Shown: positions 24,849-35,205, counted from the first letter of the stretch. The stretch: DNA of 64,000 nucleotides from Arthrobacter dokdonellae (GCF_003268655.1 NZ_CP029642.1:124001-188000), one strand, 5' to 3'. Notes: generated from the sequence alone by a model not told the origin. A program made the numbers and translations.

Positions 24849-26094
24849 CGAAGTGGCGCATGATGGCTGGCGGCGTGGTGCCGGTGAGGCCGGCGGCAAT
24901 CATCTTGCCGGTCAGCGGTCCCAGGGCAATGCCCCACATGCCGTGGCCGCCGGCCACATGCACGCGCGGGGATTTCGAGGCCCCGATGAGGGGGAAGCCG
25001 TCCGTGGTGCATGGGCGCGCCCCCACCCACTCCTCGGCACGGCCCTCCCAGTTGATGCCCGTGAACATGGGTGCGGCGGCCGCCACGATGGCCTCGATGC
25101 GACGCGGGTCCAGCGGCGCGTCGACGTCGCGGAACTCCATCATCCCGGCCACCCGCAGCCGGTTCCCCAGCGGGGTGCAGGCCACGCGCTGGGCGGGAAA
25201 GTAGATGGGGTGGCTGGGCATGGCCTCGGGCACCACGGTGAAGCTGTAACCGCGGCCCGCCTGGACCACACGCTTGACGCCGAATTTGCGGGCCAGGGCG
25301 CCCAGCCAGGCACCCGTGGCGAGGACCACGGCGTCGGCCGTCAGGGACCGGCCTTCGGAGCCGATGACTTCCACTCCGGTGCCGGTGTCGCGCACGTCCA
25401 CCACGTTGAAGGCACCAGTGATGGCGGCTCCCCGTGCGGTGACGGATCCGGCCAGCGAGTCCATGAACGCAGGAGGATTGATGTACCGCTGGCCCCGGAT
25501 TTCAATCCCGGCCACCACCCCGGCGCCAAGGGTGGGTTCCAGTTCGCGCAGCTGCTCCCCGGAAATCAACGCGTAGTCCACGCTGCCGCCGGTTTCGCGG
25601 ATGACGTCGAACTCCTTCACCAGGGCGTCACGGTCGGCGACGGCGGCAAAGCCGGCCAGGAAGGGATCGGCCGGGTGCGTGGGCTCGGCCCCCGCGCCGG
25701 AGGCCTGGGCGATTTCGTCAAAGGCGTCCAGGCCGGTGTGGCCCACCTCGGCAAAGACGCCCATGGCGGCACGCCACTTGCCCGGCGTGCAGTTGCGGGC
25801 GAAGCCGGCCAAGAACTTCAGCAGTGACGGATCCGCGGAGAAAGGGATGTAGAGCGGCGACGCCGGATCCAGCATGGCCTTGAGCCCGTGCCTCAAGACG
25901 GACGGCTCGCTGAGCGGCAGGGTCAGGGCCGGGGTCAGCCAGCCCGCATTTCCCCACGAGGAACCGCTGGCGACGCCGCCGCGGTCCAACACGGTGACGC
26001 GGATCCCTTGCTCCTGCAGATACCAGGCGGCGGACAATCCGACGATCCCCGCACCAACAACAACCACATGTCCAGGCGCCTTTGCACTGACCAC
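24835..26094 (-). CDS. D-amino acid dehydrogenase-like FAD oxidoreductase
   Basis: This 419-residue flavoenzyme has the N-terminal FAD-binding motif VVVVGAGIVGLSAAWYLQEQG, then SSWGNAGWLTPALTLPLSEP, and the C-terminal GARPCTTDGFPLIGAS...HVAGGHGMWGIALGPLTGKMIA. This is the DadA group, which oxidises D-amino acids (or glycine/sarcosine-type amines) and feeds electrons to the chain. The start is GTG at 26094. An amino acid permease wreck upstream suggests a former uptake-oxidation pair. Confidence 0.88.
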   Translation of the reverse strand: MVSAKAPGHVVVVGAGIVGLSAAWYLQEQGIRVTVLDRGGVASGSSWGNAGWLTPALTLPLSEPSVLRHGLKAMLDPASPLYIPFSADPSLLKFLAGFARNCTPGKWRAAMGVFAEVGHTGLDAFDEIAQASGAGAEPTHPADPFLAGFAAVADRDALVKEFDVIRETGGSVDYALISGEQLRELEPTLGAGVVAGIEIRGQRYINPPAFMDSLAGSVTARGAAITGAFNVVDVRDTGTGVEVIGSEGRSLTADAVVLATGAWLGALARKFGVKRVVQAGRGYSFTVVPEAMPSHPIYFPAQRVACTPLGNRLRVAGMMEFRDVDAPLDPRRIEAIVAAAAPMFTGINWEGRAEEWVGARPCTTDGFPLIGASKSPRVHVAGGHGMWGIALGPLTGKMIAAGLTGTTPPAIMRHFDPLR

Positions 26095-26227
26095 GATTCA
26101 CTCTCCTAGGACGCGGCCGGCATCTATGGCGCCGGCACCATCCCCAGCGTAGCCGCAGCGCCGCCGGGGCCGGAAGCGGGCACCGGCCCCGGCGCACCTG
26201 CGGTGCCCGGTCCGGACTTTGTGGCGG

Positions 26228-26760
26228 TCAGACCCGGGAGTCCACCTCGTCGGCGGAAGGCGTGTCCAAGGTTCCGTCCGCCGGTGTCTCCGTAAGCGCC
26301 TGCGCGGGTGCGGCGCCGCCCGTGCGGTAGCGGTAAACGCCAATGGCAACCACCAAAGCGGCCAGACCGGCGGAGATCAGCAGGGCTTCGCGGGTGTCCC
26401 ACACGAAGAGGGCGATGGCCCCGGAGGTGTTCACCAGGAACAGGAAGGCCACCTCCGGCGCGAGGTAGTTCAGGCCAACGGTCATGAATTCGACCACCGT
26501 GGACGCGAGCACGGCCGCTGCCGGCACGCCGCGCCGGGAGAACGTGGGAAGCAGGGCGACCACCACGGCGCTGGACCCGATGTAGAAGATCAGAATGCGC
26601 CCCACGGTGGACTTGACGGCCTTCTTCATCGCGTCCACCGGGTACTCCGGGCATGAGCCCGAGGATGGCGGCGCCGACCGCCGCGTAGGCGATGAAGATT
26701 CCGGGACCCGCCTGCTGGATGGCCACAGAATTGACCTGCCAAAAATGGATGACCGCACAA
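26228..26760 (-). pseudogene. decayed APC-family amino acid permease
   Basis: Pieces of an amino acid permease survive in two frames. IQQAGPGIFIAYAAVGAAILGLMP resembles the first transmembrane pair. After a frame change and large deletion, VDAMKKAVKSTVGRILIFYIGSSAVVVALLP and VAFLFLVNTSGAIALFVWDTREALL match middle and later segments, followed by a hydrophobic segment and a tail ending at 26228. It is much shorter than the roughly 450-500 residues of the family. It sits on the same strand upstream of the D-amino acid oxidase, whose substrate it may once have imported. Confidence 0.75.
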
Positions 26761-26791
26761 TAGTGGCCGCCGGCTCTGGCCGCCAACACAC

Positions 26792-26828
26792 TTTCGGCGC
26801 GTCCCCCTGAGCGGGGGACGCGCCGAAA
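26792..26828 (-). terminator. terminator after gdhA
   Basis: A perfect 16-bp stem (TTTCGGCGCGTCCCCC and its complement) with a 5-base loop and A/T at both ends lies 31 bases after the gdhA stop. It can work in both directions. Confidence 0.88.
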
Positions 26829-26858
26829 TGGCCAGCCGGGTGCTGAAGGCTTGAACCC

Positions 26859-28316
<1,458 letters not shown>

Positions 28317-28362
28317 TCATGCTGATACAGCGGCTTCAGCGGCCTTGTCGGCTCCCCAGGCC

Positions 28363-28986
28363 TCAATCCTTGCGGCGGCGGAAAGCCGGCAGGTTCGCGA
28401 GCAGGTCCGCGGCCTTGTTGGCCGCCCGGCCCATGCTGCGGGTGATCTGCTGCTGCACGGACGGATCGCCCTCCGTGGCAAGGACGACGGCGGCCGTCAC
28501 CTCGGGGCGTGGCCCCGCGGGCACCGCGGGCGCTGCTGCGGCCGGCGCTACGGCGGAGGGTGCGGCGGCCGGCGTCGCGGCTGCCCTGACCGGTGTTGCG
28601 GCCGGCGCTACGGCGGAGGGTGCTGCGGCCGTCGTCTTGGCGTCCAGCGCAACGGCTGGCGCCGGCGTGGCAGCCGCACGCTCCCGCGTCTCGGACGCCG
28701 CCGCGGGCCTCGGGAGCGGGGCCGCGCCGGCGCCCAGGCCGTGCAGCCACTCCGAGACCATGGAGAGGGGTTCGGTGTTGATGCTGTAGTAGCGCTTCTG
28801 GCCTTGGGCGCGCATGGTCACCACGCCTGCCTCGCGCAGCACCCGCAGGTGCTTGGACACCGTCGGCTGGGAAACGCCCAGTTCCTCCACGAGTTGGCCC
28901 ACTGCCTTGTGCTCGGTGGCCAGCGCCTCCAGGATGTCCCTGCGCGTGCCCTCGGCGATGACTGCGAATACTGCTTCTACGACCAT
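28363..28986 (-). CDS. ArsR-family regulator with long Ala/Pro-rich tail
   Basis: Residues 1-85 form a winged helix of the ArsR family (DILEALATEHKAVGQLVEELGVSQPTVSKHLRVLREAGVVTMR, then QKRYYSI). The remaining 120 residues are an Ala/Pro/Val-rich linker with internally repeated APSAVAPAA blocks, ending in a short helix-like segment (QQQITRSMGRAANKAADLLANLPAFRRRKD) that is basic at its end. No metal-binding cysteines are seen. The repeats are also visible as DNA repeats at 28540-28630. It may regulate neighbouring genes, but no operator was found. Confidence 0.85.
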   Translation of the reverse strand: MVVEAVFAVIAEGTRRDILEALATEHKAVGQLVEELGVSQPTVSKHLRVLREAGVVTMRAQGQKRYYSINTEPLSMVSEWLHGLGAGAAPLPRPAAASETRERAAATPAPAVALDAKTTAAAPSAVAPAATPVRAAATPAAAPSAVAPAAAAPAVPAGPRPEVTAAVVLATEGDPSVQQQITRSMGRAANKAADLLANLPAFRRRKD

Positions 28987-29050
28987 TCCACTACCCTAAC
29001 GACATATGCCCGCCACGGCATCTTCAGCCGAGGCGCGTCCGCGAACGGGA

Positions 29051-30262
29051 TCAGTCGAACCACGGGTCCAGCCCGTACAGGGGAAACACAGCCTTCCGCG
29101 TCGCCATGACGGCCCTGTCCACGGCGTCGGAGGGGTTGTAGCCCACTTCCCACGACCTCCACCAGGTGTCGGCGTCCTCGCCCATCAGCAGCGGCGCCAC
29201 CTGGCCGTGGCGCTCCCGCACGTACTCACGCCAGGGTTCGGGCACGGGGGTCCGCAACGGGACCGGCCGCCCGGCAGCGATGGCCATCAGGTGGGACCAC
29301 ACGCGCGGCACCACGCTGACAATGTTGTAGCCCCCGCCGCCCGTGGCCAGCCAGCGGCTCCCGCACACCTTGTCCGCGAGGGCCGCAATGGACAGGGCGG
29401 CCTCGCGCTGGGCGTCCACGCTGGTGTTCAAGTGGGACAACTCATCATCCCGGTGCGAGTCGCAGCCGTGCTGGCTGACGATGACCTCCGGGCCGAAGGC
29501 CGCCACCAGCTGGGGCACCACCGCGTGGAAGGCGCGCAGCCAGCCGCCGTCGGAGGTGCCGGCCGGCAGGGCGACGTTCACGGCCGAGCCCTGCGCCTGC
29601 GCGCCGCCAATCTCATTGGAGAATCCCGTGCCGGGGAAAAGGGTCAGCCCGGATTCGTGCAGGGAAATGGTCAGGACCCGCGGGTCGTCCCAGAAAATGT
29701 TCTGGGTCCCGTCGCCATGGTGGGCGTCGATGTCAATGTAGGCAACCTTCGAAACGCCTGAGGCGAGCAGCCGCGCGACGGCCAGGGCTGCGTCGTTGTA
29801 GATGCAAAAGCCGCTGGCCCTCTCCCGGCTCGCATGGTGCATCCCGCCGCCAAAGTTCACCGCGCGCACGGCCGACCCGGAGATCAGGGTCTCGGCCGCC
29901 GTGAGTGACGCTCCCGCCAGGCGCGCGCTGGCTTCATGCATGCCGGCAAACGCCGGGTCGTCCTCGGTGCCCAGCCCGCGGTCCGGGTCGGAGAGCGCAG
30001 GATCCCCACCCACCCGCCTGACGGCGGCGATGTAGGCGCGGCTGTGGACGGCGGCAAGCTCGTCGTCGGACGCCACGCGGGAGGCTTTCACGACGACGTT
30101 GGGAAGGTCAAGGATTCCCAGCTCACGGGCCAGCCGGGACGTCAGCGCCAGCCGCTTTGGCGACATGGGGTGGTTGGGGCCAAAATTGTACGCAGACATG
30201 GCCGCATCGCAGACTATGCTTGTCGGGACGGCCGCGGGCCCGGTGCTGGCAATGGATGACAT
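29051..30262 (-). CDS. acuC: acetoin utilization protein AcuC (histone deacetylase family)
   Basis: This 403-residue zinc deacetylase-fold protein has MSAYNFGPNHPMSPKRLALT, GGMHHASRERASGFCIYNDAALA, VAYIDIDAHHGDGTQNIFWDD and SQHGCDSHRDDELSHLN. These are the histidine and aspartate positions that bind zinc and carry the charge relay. In Bacillus AcuC reverses acetylation of acetyl-CoA synthetase. A similar role is likely. It is divergent from trkH across 96 bases. Confidence 0.92.
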   Translation of the reverse strand: MSSIASTGPAAVPTSIVCDAAMSAYNFGPNHPMSPKRLALTSRLARELGILDLPNVVVKASRVASDDELAAVHSRAYIAAVRRVGGDPALSDPDRGLGTEDDPAFAGMHEASARLAGASLTAAETLISGSAVRAVNFGGGMHHASRERASGFCIYNDAALAVARLLASGVSKVAYIDIDAHHGDGTQNIFWDDPRVLTISLHESGLTLFPGTGFSNEIGGAQAQGSAVNVALPAGTSDGGWLRAFHAVVPQLVAAFGPEVIVSQHGCDSHRDDELSHLNTSVDAQREAALSIAALADKVCGSRWLATGGGGYNIVSVVPRVWSHLMAIAAGRPVPLRTPVPEPWREYVRERHGQVAPLLMGEDADTWWRSWEVGYNPSDAVDRAVMATRKAVFPLYGLDPWFD

Positions 30263-30358
30263 CCATCACAGGCTACCGAACTCACCATGGCTTTGCCGTA
30301 TCGGTGGCCGCGGCAGAAATGAACAGGATTATCACGGGCAGGAGGCGCGGCACACACC

Positions 30359-31765
30359 TTGGCCACTAAACCGATCCAAGCCGCCCCAGCCCGCAACTGG
30401 CCATTGGCAGTCGTGGTCACCGTGCGCGACTTTGTGGACAGGGTGGCCAACAGTTCACCGGCGAGGCTCGCGCTCATCGTCTTTGCGCTGGTCATCATGG
30501 TCTTCACGCTCGTGCTGTCCCTGCCCGCGGCCTCCCGCGACGGCCACGCCACGGCGTTTCACGACGCCCTGTTTACCGCCGTCTCCGCCGTGTGCGTGAC
30601 CGGCCTGACCACCGTCTCCACCGCGCTGCATTGGTCCTTCTTCGGCCAGCTGGTCATCCTGATCGGCATCTTTGTGGGCGGCTTGGGCATCCTGACCCTG
30701 GCGTCCCTGATGTCGCTCATGGTCAGCAAGCGGCTGGGCGTGCGCGGCAAGCTGATCGCCCAGGAAGCCATGAACGCCGGACGGTTGGGCGAGGTCGGCA
30801 CGCTGCTGCGGATCGTCATCAGCACCTCCGTGGCCATCGAGGCCGCGCTGGCGCTCGTCCTGGCTCCCCGGTTCCTGGTCCTGGGCGAGACGCTGCCGCA
30901 GGCCATCTGGCATGCCGCGTTTTACTCCATTTCGGCCTTTAACAACGCCGGCTTCACGCCCCATTCCGACGGCGTGGTCCCCTACGAGTCGGACCTGTGG
31001 ATCCTGGTCCCGCTCATGGTTGGCGGGTTCATCGGAAGCCTGGGCTTCCCCGTCCTGATGGTGCTGCTGGCCAGCGGCTTCCGCTTCAGGAAGTGGACGC
31101 TCCACGCGAAGTTGACCATCCAGGTTTCGCTGATCCTGCTGGCCGCCGGCGCCGTGCTGTGGGGAGCCATGGAGTGGACCAACCCGGCCACCATCGGCCA
31201 CATGAGCCTGGGCGACAAGATCACCCACTCAATCTTTGCCTCGGTGATGACCCGTTCCTTGGGTTTCAACCTGGTGGACATGAACTCCATGCACTCCTCC
31301 ACCATGCTCCTCACCGACGCCCTCATGTTTGTGGGCGGCGGCTCCGCGTCCACGGCAGGCGGCATCAAGGTCACCACCCTGGCCGTCATGTTCCTGGCCA
31401 TCGTCGCCGAGGCCCGCGGCGACAACGACGTAAAAATATACGGCCGCACCATCCCCCAGGGCACCATGCGCGTGGCCATTTCCGTGATCATGATGGGCGC
31501 CACATTGGTCATGATCGCCTGCGGGCTGCTGCTGGCCATCTCCGGCCAGAGCCTGGACCGGGTCCTGTTCGAGACCATCTCCGCCTTCGCCACCGTGGGA
31601 CTGAGCACGGGGCTCAGCGCCGAGCTGCCGCCGGCGGGCGTCTACGTTCTTTGCGCCATGATGTTCTTTGGGCGCGTCGGCTCCATCACGCTGGCGGCCG
31701 CCCTGGCCCTGCGCCAGCGCCGCCAGCTGTACCACTACCCGGAAGAGAGGCCGATCATTGGCTGA
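30359..31765 (+). CDS. TrkH/KtrB family potassium uptake protein
   Basis: This 468-residue membrane protein is the translocating subunit of a potassium uptake system. It shows four repeated membrane-pore-membrane units with selectivity-type glycines: TAVSAVCVTGLTTV, SISAFNNAGFTPHSD, SVMTRSLGFNLVD and ISAFATVGLSTGL. It starts with TTG, with an AGGAGG 13 bases upstream. The NAD-binding regulatory subunit overlaps its 3' end by eight bases. Confidence 0.93.
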   Translation: MATKPIQAAPARNWPLAVVVTVRDFVDRVANSSPARLALIVFALVIMVFTLVLSLPAASRDGHATAFHDALFTAVSAVCVTGLTTVSTALHWSFFGQLVILIGIFVGGLGILTLASLMSLMVSKRLGVRGKLIAQEAMNAGRLGEVGTLLRIVISTSVAIEAALALVLAPRFLVLGETLPQAIWHAAFYSISAFNNAGFTPHSDGVVPYESDLWILVPLMVGGFIGSLGFPVLMVLLASGFRFRKWTLHAKLTIQVSLILLAAGAVLWGAMEWTNPATIGHMSLGDKITHSIFASVMTRSLGFNLVDMNSMHSSTMLLTDALMFVGGGSASTAGGIKVTTLAVMFLAIVAEARGDNDVKIYGRTIPQGTMRVAISVIMMGATLVMIACGLLLAISGQSLDRVLFETISAFATVGLSTGLSAELPPAGVYVLCAMMFFGRVGSITLAAALALRQRRQLYHYPEERPIIG

Positions 31766-32444
31766 CAAGGCAAATTCCAGCAACCGCCCTCCGCACAACG
31801 CACCGGTCCTGGTCGTTGGGCTGGGGCGCTTTGGCGCGGCCACGGCCCACCAGCTGGTCAAGCAGGGCCGGGAAGTCCTCGCCATCGAGCGGGATCCCGC
31901 CCTCGTGCAAAAGTGGGCCGGCGTCCTCACGCACGTTGTCGAGGCAGATGCCACCAACATCGACGCGCTCCGCCAGCTCGGCGCGCAGGACTTCAGCTCC
32001 GCCGTCGTCGGGGTGGGCACGTCCATCGAATCGAGCGTGCTGATCACCGTGAACCTGGTGGACCTGGGCATCGCGCACCTGTGGGTCAAGGCGATCACGC
32101 AGTCGCACGGGAAGATCCTGACCCGCATCGGCGCCAACCACGTCATCTACCCGGAGGCGGACGCCGGTGTCCGCGCCGCGCACCTGGTCGGCGGGCGGAT
32201 GCTGGACTTCATCGAGTTTGACGACGATTTCGCCATCGTCAAGATGTACCCGCCAAAGGAGACCCAGGGCTTCACGCTGGAGGAATCCAAGGTGCGCTCC
32301 AAGTACGGCGTGACCATTGTTGGTGTGAAGTCCCCGGGCGAGGACTTCACCTACGCCCAGCCGCACACCCGCGTTTCCGGGCGCGACATGCTGATTGTCT
32401 CCGGCTACGTCGACCTGCTGGAACGCTTCGCCGCACGGCCCTGA
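31758..32444 (+). CDS. TrkA/KtrA family potassium uptake regulatory subunit
   Basis: This 228-residue cytoplasmic RCK protein gates the adjacent TrkH pore. VLVVGLGRFGAATAHQL begins its Rossmann nucleotide-binding domain, followed by VVEADATNIDALRQLGAQDF. The C-terminal TrkA-C domain covers about residues 145-225. The only start consistent with the N-terminus is TTG at 31758, behind GGAAGAGAGG and overlapping trkH. Confidence 0.92.
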   Translation: MADKANSSNRPPHNAPVLVVGLGRFGAATAHQLVKQGREVLAIERDPALVQKWAGVLTHVVEADATNIDALRQLGAQDFSSAVVGVGTSIESSVLITVNLVDLGIAHLWVKAITQSHGKILTRIGANHVIYPEADAGVRAAHLVGGRMLDFIEFDDDFAIVKMYPPKETQGFTLEESKVRSKYGVTIVGVKSPGEDFTYAQPHTRVSGRDMLIVSGYVDLLERFAARP

Positions 32445-32494
32445 GACTCACACATTCGGCGGCCGCAGCGTCTACCGGGCATGGAGGAAAAACC

Positions 32495-33004
32495 ATGAAC
32501 ACCCACACCGTTTTTGACTCGCCCATCGGTCCTCTGACCGCCGTGGCGAACGACGCCGGACTGGGGGCCGTGTACATGGCCGAACACCTGCGCCGGCCGG
32601 GTTGGAAGACGTTCGGGGAGCGGGTCCCGGCATCGGATTCGCCCATCCTCGCCGCGGCGGTGGAGCAGCTGGGCGAGTATTTTGCCGGTGTCCGCACGGA
32701 ATTTGCGGTGCCGCTGGCGCCCGCGGGCAACCCGTTTCAGCACCGTGTCTGGGATGCCCTGCGCCGGATTCCGTACGGGGAGGTGCGTACGTATGGGGAC
32801 GTCGCCGCGATGCTCGACGACCGCTCCCTGGCGCAGGCAGTGGGATCCGCCAACGGCCGCAACCCCATCAGCATCATCGTCCCGTGCCACCGCGTGGTGG
32901 GCGCCGACGGGTCGCTCGTGGGGTACGCCGGAGGCCTCGAACGCAAGCAGTTCCTGCTGGAACTGGAAAACCCGGCACGGACCCACACCGAAGCCCTGTT
33001 TTGA
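32495..33004 (+). CDS. ogt: methylated-DNA-[protein]-cysteine S-methyltransferase
   Basis: This 169-residue suicide repair protein takes alkyl groups from O6-alkylguanine. The acceptor is C131 in IIVPCHRVVGADG, the helix-turn-helix segment is FQHRVWDALRRIPYGEVRTYGDVA, and AVGSANGRNP holds the arginine region. It is the first gene of a three-gene unit with a sigma factor and a second Ogt-like protein. Its stop overlaps the sigma start (TTGA). Confidence 0.95.
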   Translation: MNTHTVFDSPIGPLTAVANDAGLGAVYMAEHLRRPGWKTFGERVPASDSPILAAAVEQLGEYFAGVRTEFAVPLAPAGNPFQHRVWDALRRIPYGEVRTYGDVAAMLDDRSLAQAVGSANGRNPISIIVPCHRVVGADGSLVGYAGGLERKQFLLELENPARTHTEALF

Positions 33005-33630
33005 GCCGCGTTGGACCAGTGCGGCCTCCGTTTGACGTCCTGGTCGAAGCCCACGGTCCCGCGGTCCTGCGGGTGTGCCGGGACTTGGTGGGCGTCCAGG
33101 ACGCCGACGACGTCTGGCAGGAAACCTTTTTGGCCGCCCTGCGGGCCTGTCCCTCCACCGTGGTGCTCAACGCCGAGGCGTGGCTGGTGACGATCGCGCG
33201 GAACAAGGCCATGGACCACCACCGCAAGGCCGGCCGGCTGCCTCTCCCGGCCGGTGCCGCGGGCCCCGGTGGAACGCCGCAGGGTGGCAGCCCGCACGGC
33301 GGGCCACTGGGTGGCGCGCTGGAAGGAGCGCTGGCCGGCCCCTTTGGCGCCCGCCGCACGGGCGGGCCGGACGCGGGAGGACGGGACGCCGTCGTCCTCG
33401 CCGTCGAGGCGGGTGAGGCCGCGGCAGTGGTGTGGGCGGCAATCGGCGCGCTGCCGCAAAAGCAGCGCGAGGCGGTGGTGTACCACCACCTGGCAGGGCT
33501 CCGGCATGCCGAGGTGGCGGCCCTGCTGGGGAATTCGGAGGCGGCGGCGCGGCGGGCGGCGTCCGACGGGATGAGGGCGCTGCGGGTACTGCTGGCCGCT
33601 TCAGGCATTTCGGAAGGGAGAGGGCAATGA
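33001..33630 (+). CDS. ECF-type RNA polymerase sigma factor
   Basis: This 209-residue protein has sigma region 2 (FDVLVEAHGPAVLRVCRDLVGVQDADDVWQETFLAALRA, then EAWLVTIARNKAMDHHRKAGR) and region 4 (IGALPQKQREAVVYHHLAGLRHAEVAALLGNSEAAARRAA). A Gly/Ala/Pro-rich linker of about 70 residues joins them, longer than usual. It starts with TTG overlapping the ogt stop. The next gene overlaps its end by ATGA. No anti-sigma gene is present, so control is probably through the flanking alkyl-transfer proteins or at transcription. Confidence 0.85.
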   Translation: MSRVGPVRPPFDVLVEAHGPAVLRVCRDLVGVQDADDVWQETFLAALRACPSTVVLNAEAWLVTIARNKAMDHHRKAGRLPLPAGAAGPGGTPQGGSPHGGPLGGALEGALAGPFGARRTGGPDAGGRDAVVLAVEAGEAAAVVWAAIGALPQKQREAVVYHHLAGLRHAEVAALLGNSEAAARRAASDGMRALRVLLAASGISEGRGQ

Positions 33631-34247
33631 GCACGGATCGTGGATTGCCGGCGGAACTGGCCGCCGTGACGGCCGGCGAGCCGGGGGCGGTTGCGCGGCT
33701 GCGTGCCGCACTCCTGGCGGCGGCCGGCGCGGAGGGCCTGATCGACGTCGCGTACCGGGTGGTGGACTCCCCCTTGGGGGCGCTGCTGCTGGCGGGCACG
33801 GACGCGGGGCTCATGCGGGTCGCCTTTGCGCGGGAAGGACACGATTCCGTCCTGGAATCCCTGGCGTCCACTGTCAGCCCGCGCATTTTCAGGATCCCCG
33901 CACGGCTGGACCCGGCGGCCCGGGAACTCGAGGAATACTTTGCCGGGCGTCGCCGGCTGTTTGACCTCCCGCTGGACCTGCGCCTGGCCGGAGGGTTCCG
34001 GCGCGAAGTGCTGGTGCATCTGCCGGAGATTGGGTACGGGGATACGGCCAGTTACGCCGCCGTGGCCGCCCTGACCTCCAGTCCGCGCGCCGTAAGGGCC
34101 GTGGGAACCGCCTGCGCCCGCAACCCGCTGCCGCTGGTGCTGCCCTGCCATCGCGTGGTCCGCTCTGACGGCAGCCTGGGCGGCTACCTGGGTGGACCGG
34201 AAGCCAAGGCGCTGCTGCTGGACCTGGAAGCCCTCCCGCCCCGCTGA
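33627..34247 (+). CDS. second Ogt-like methyltransferase with N-terminal extension
   Basis: This 206-residue protein has an Ogt domain (about residues 41-205) with the acceptor cysteine C174 in VLPCHRVVRSDGS and RAVGTACARNP before it. The DNA-reading helix is degenerate: the usual FQxxVWxAL is replaced by GFRREVLVHLPEIG. An extra 40-residue helical N-terminus (MSTDRGLPAELAAVTAGEPG and on) resembles nothing I recognise. Being coupled to the sigma gene, it may be an alkylation sensor rather than a general repair enzyme. Its last codons lie in a tandem repeat. Confidence 0.85.
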   Translation: MSTDRGLPAELAAVTAGEPGAVARLRAALLAAAGAEGLIDVAYRVVDSPLGALLLAGTDAGLMRVAFAREGHDSVLESLASTVSPRIFRIPARLDPAARELEEYFAGRRRLFDLPLDLRLAGGFRREVLVHLPEIGYGDTASYAAVAALTSSPRAVRAVGTACARNPLPLVLPCHRVVRSDGSLGGYLGGPEAKALLLDLEALPPR

Positions 34248-34330
34248 GGTTCGAGATCACCACCTCCCGCCCCGCTGAGGTTCGAGATCACCACCTCCCG
34301 CCCCGCTGAGGTTCGAGATCACCACCTCCC
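34232..34330. repeat. three tandem 31-bp units at the 3' end of the second ogt-like gene
   Basis: Units beginning CCTCCCGCCCCGCTGAGG start at 34232, 34263 and 34294, with a partial unit at 34325. The stop codon (34245-34247) is in the first unit, and the later units copy the end of the gene downstream. There are no spacers, so it is not a CRISPR. Confidence 0.92.
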
Positions 34331-34368
34331 TTGAGAGGCATGCATCTTGGATTCAAGGCGGGAGGCGC

Positions 34369-35205
34369 CTACTTTCCGGCGAGTTCTTCCGTCATCTGGG
34401 CGGCACGCGCTGCAGCGGCCTTGGCCCCGGCGCTCACAATTCCGGTCAGACCCTGATCGTCAAAGGTGGCTATTGCCTGCTCCGTGGTGCCGTGGGGGCT
34501 CGTCACGCCGCGACGCAGGGCCGTGGCGTCGGCACCGGGCTCGGCGAGCATGAGGCCGGCGCCGGCCACGGTCTCCCGGGCGAGGATCTGGGCGATCTCC
34601 GCGGAAAGCCCAAACTCCTGCGCGGCCGCCGCCATGGCCTCAGCCAGATAAAAGGCGTAGGCCGGGCCCGACCCGCTAATTGCGGACACGGCGTCTTGCT
34701 GGTCCTCGGGGACGTCCAGCACCACTCCCGAACCGTCGAAGATTTCATGGGCCGCTGCCAGGTGGTGTTCGTCGGCCGCTTTCCCGGCGGACAACGCCAC
34801 GACGCCGCGTCCCACCTTGAGCGGCGTGTTCGGCATGGATCGAACCACCGGTTGCCCGGGCCGCAGTGCGCCTTCGAGCTGCTCCAGTGAGACAGCAGCC
34901 GCGACGCTGATGACCACCGCACCCGGAGCCAGCGCGTCGGCGACCTCGCGGCACAACTCCGCGATGCCCACGGGCTTGACGGCGAGGATGACGATGTCGG
35001 CTCCGGCGACGGCTTCGACATTGGCGTTGCCTTCCTCGTTCGATGCCAGGGCCGTGACGCCGTGGGCCTGAGCCAGTTCCTCCGCCCGTTCCGGCCTGCG
35101 GACGGTTACTGTCACTGATTGCGGCGGCGTTCCGGCGGCCAGCAAGCCAGTCAAAATTGCCTCGCCCATGGAGCCGCAGCCTAGAAATACAATCTTTTTG
35201 CTCAT
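34369..35205 (-). CDS. proC: pyrroline-5-carboxylate reductase
   Basis: This 278-residue enzyme makes the last step of proline synthesis with NAD(P)H. The N-terminal dinucleotide motif is KKIVFLGCGSMGEAILTGLL. VRSMPNTPLKVGRG and the C-terminal AISGSGPAYAFYLAEAM, ETVAGAGLML and LRRGVTSPHGTTEQAI are classic ProC segments. The ATG at 35205 is the only sensible start. In many actinobacteria the next genes on this strand are the TIM-barrel and ppx genes, which here lie 20 kb away. Confidence 0.95.
   Translation of the reverse strand: MSKKIVFLGCGSMGEAILTGLLAAGTPPQSVTVTVRRPERAEELAQAHGVTALASNEEGNANVEAVAGADIVILAVKPVGIAELCREVADALAPGAVVISVAAAVSLEQLEGALRPGQPVVRSMPNTPLKVGRGVVALSAGKAADEHHLAAAHEIFDGSGVVLDVPEDQQDAVSAISGSGPAYAFYLAEAMAAAAQEFGLSAEIAQILARETVAGAGLMLAEPGADATALRRGVTSPHGTTEQAIATFDDQGLTGIVSAGAKAAAARAAQMTEELAGK

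Noticed and set aside
34232..34330. CRISPR-like array and a tRNA T-loop-like GGTTCGA
   Set aside because: The units are directly adjacent with no spacers. No cloverleaf or acceptor stem can be formed around GGTTCGA.
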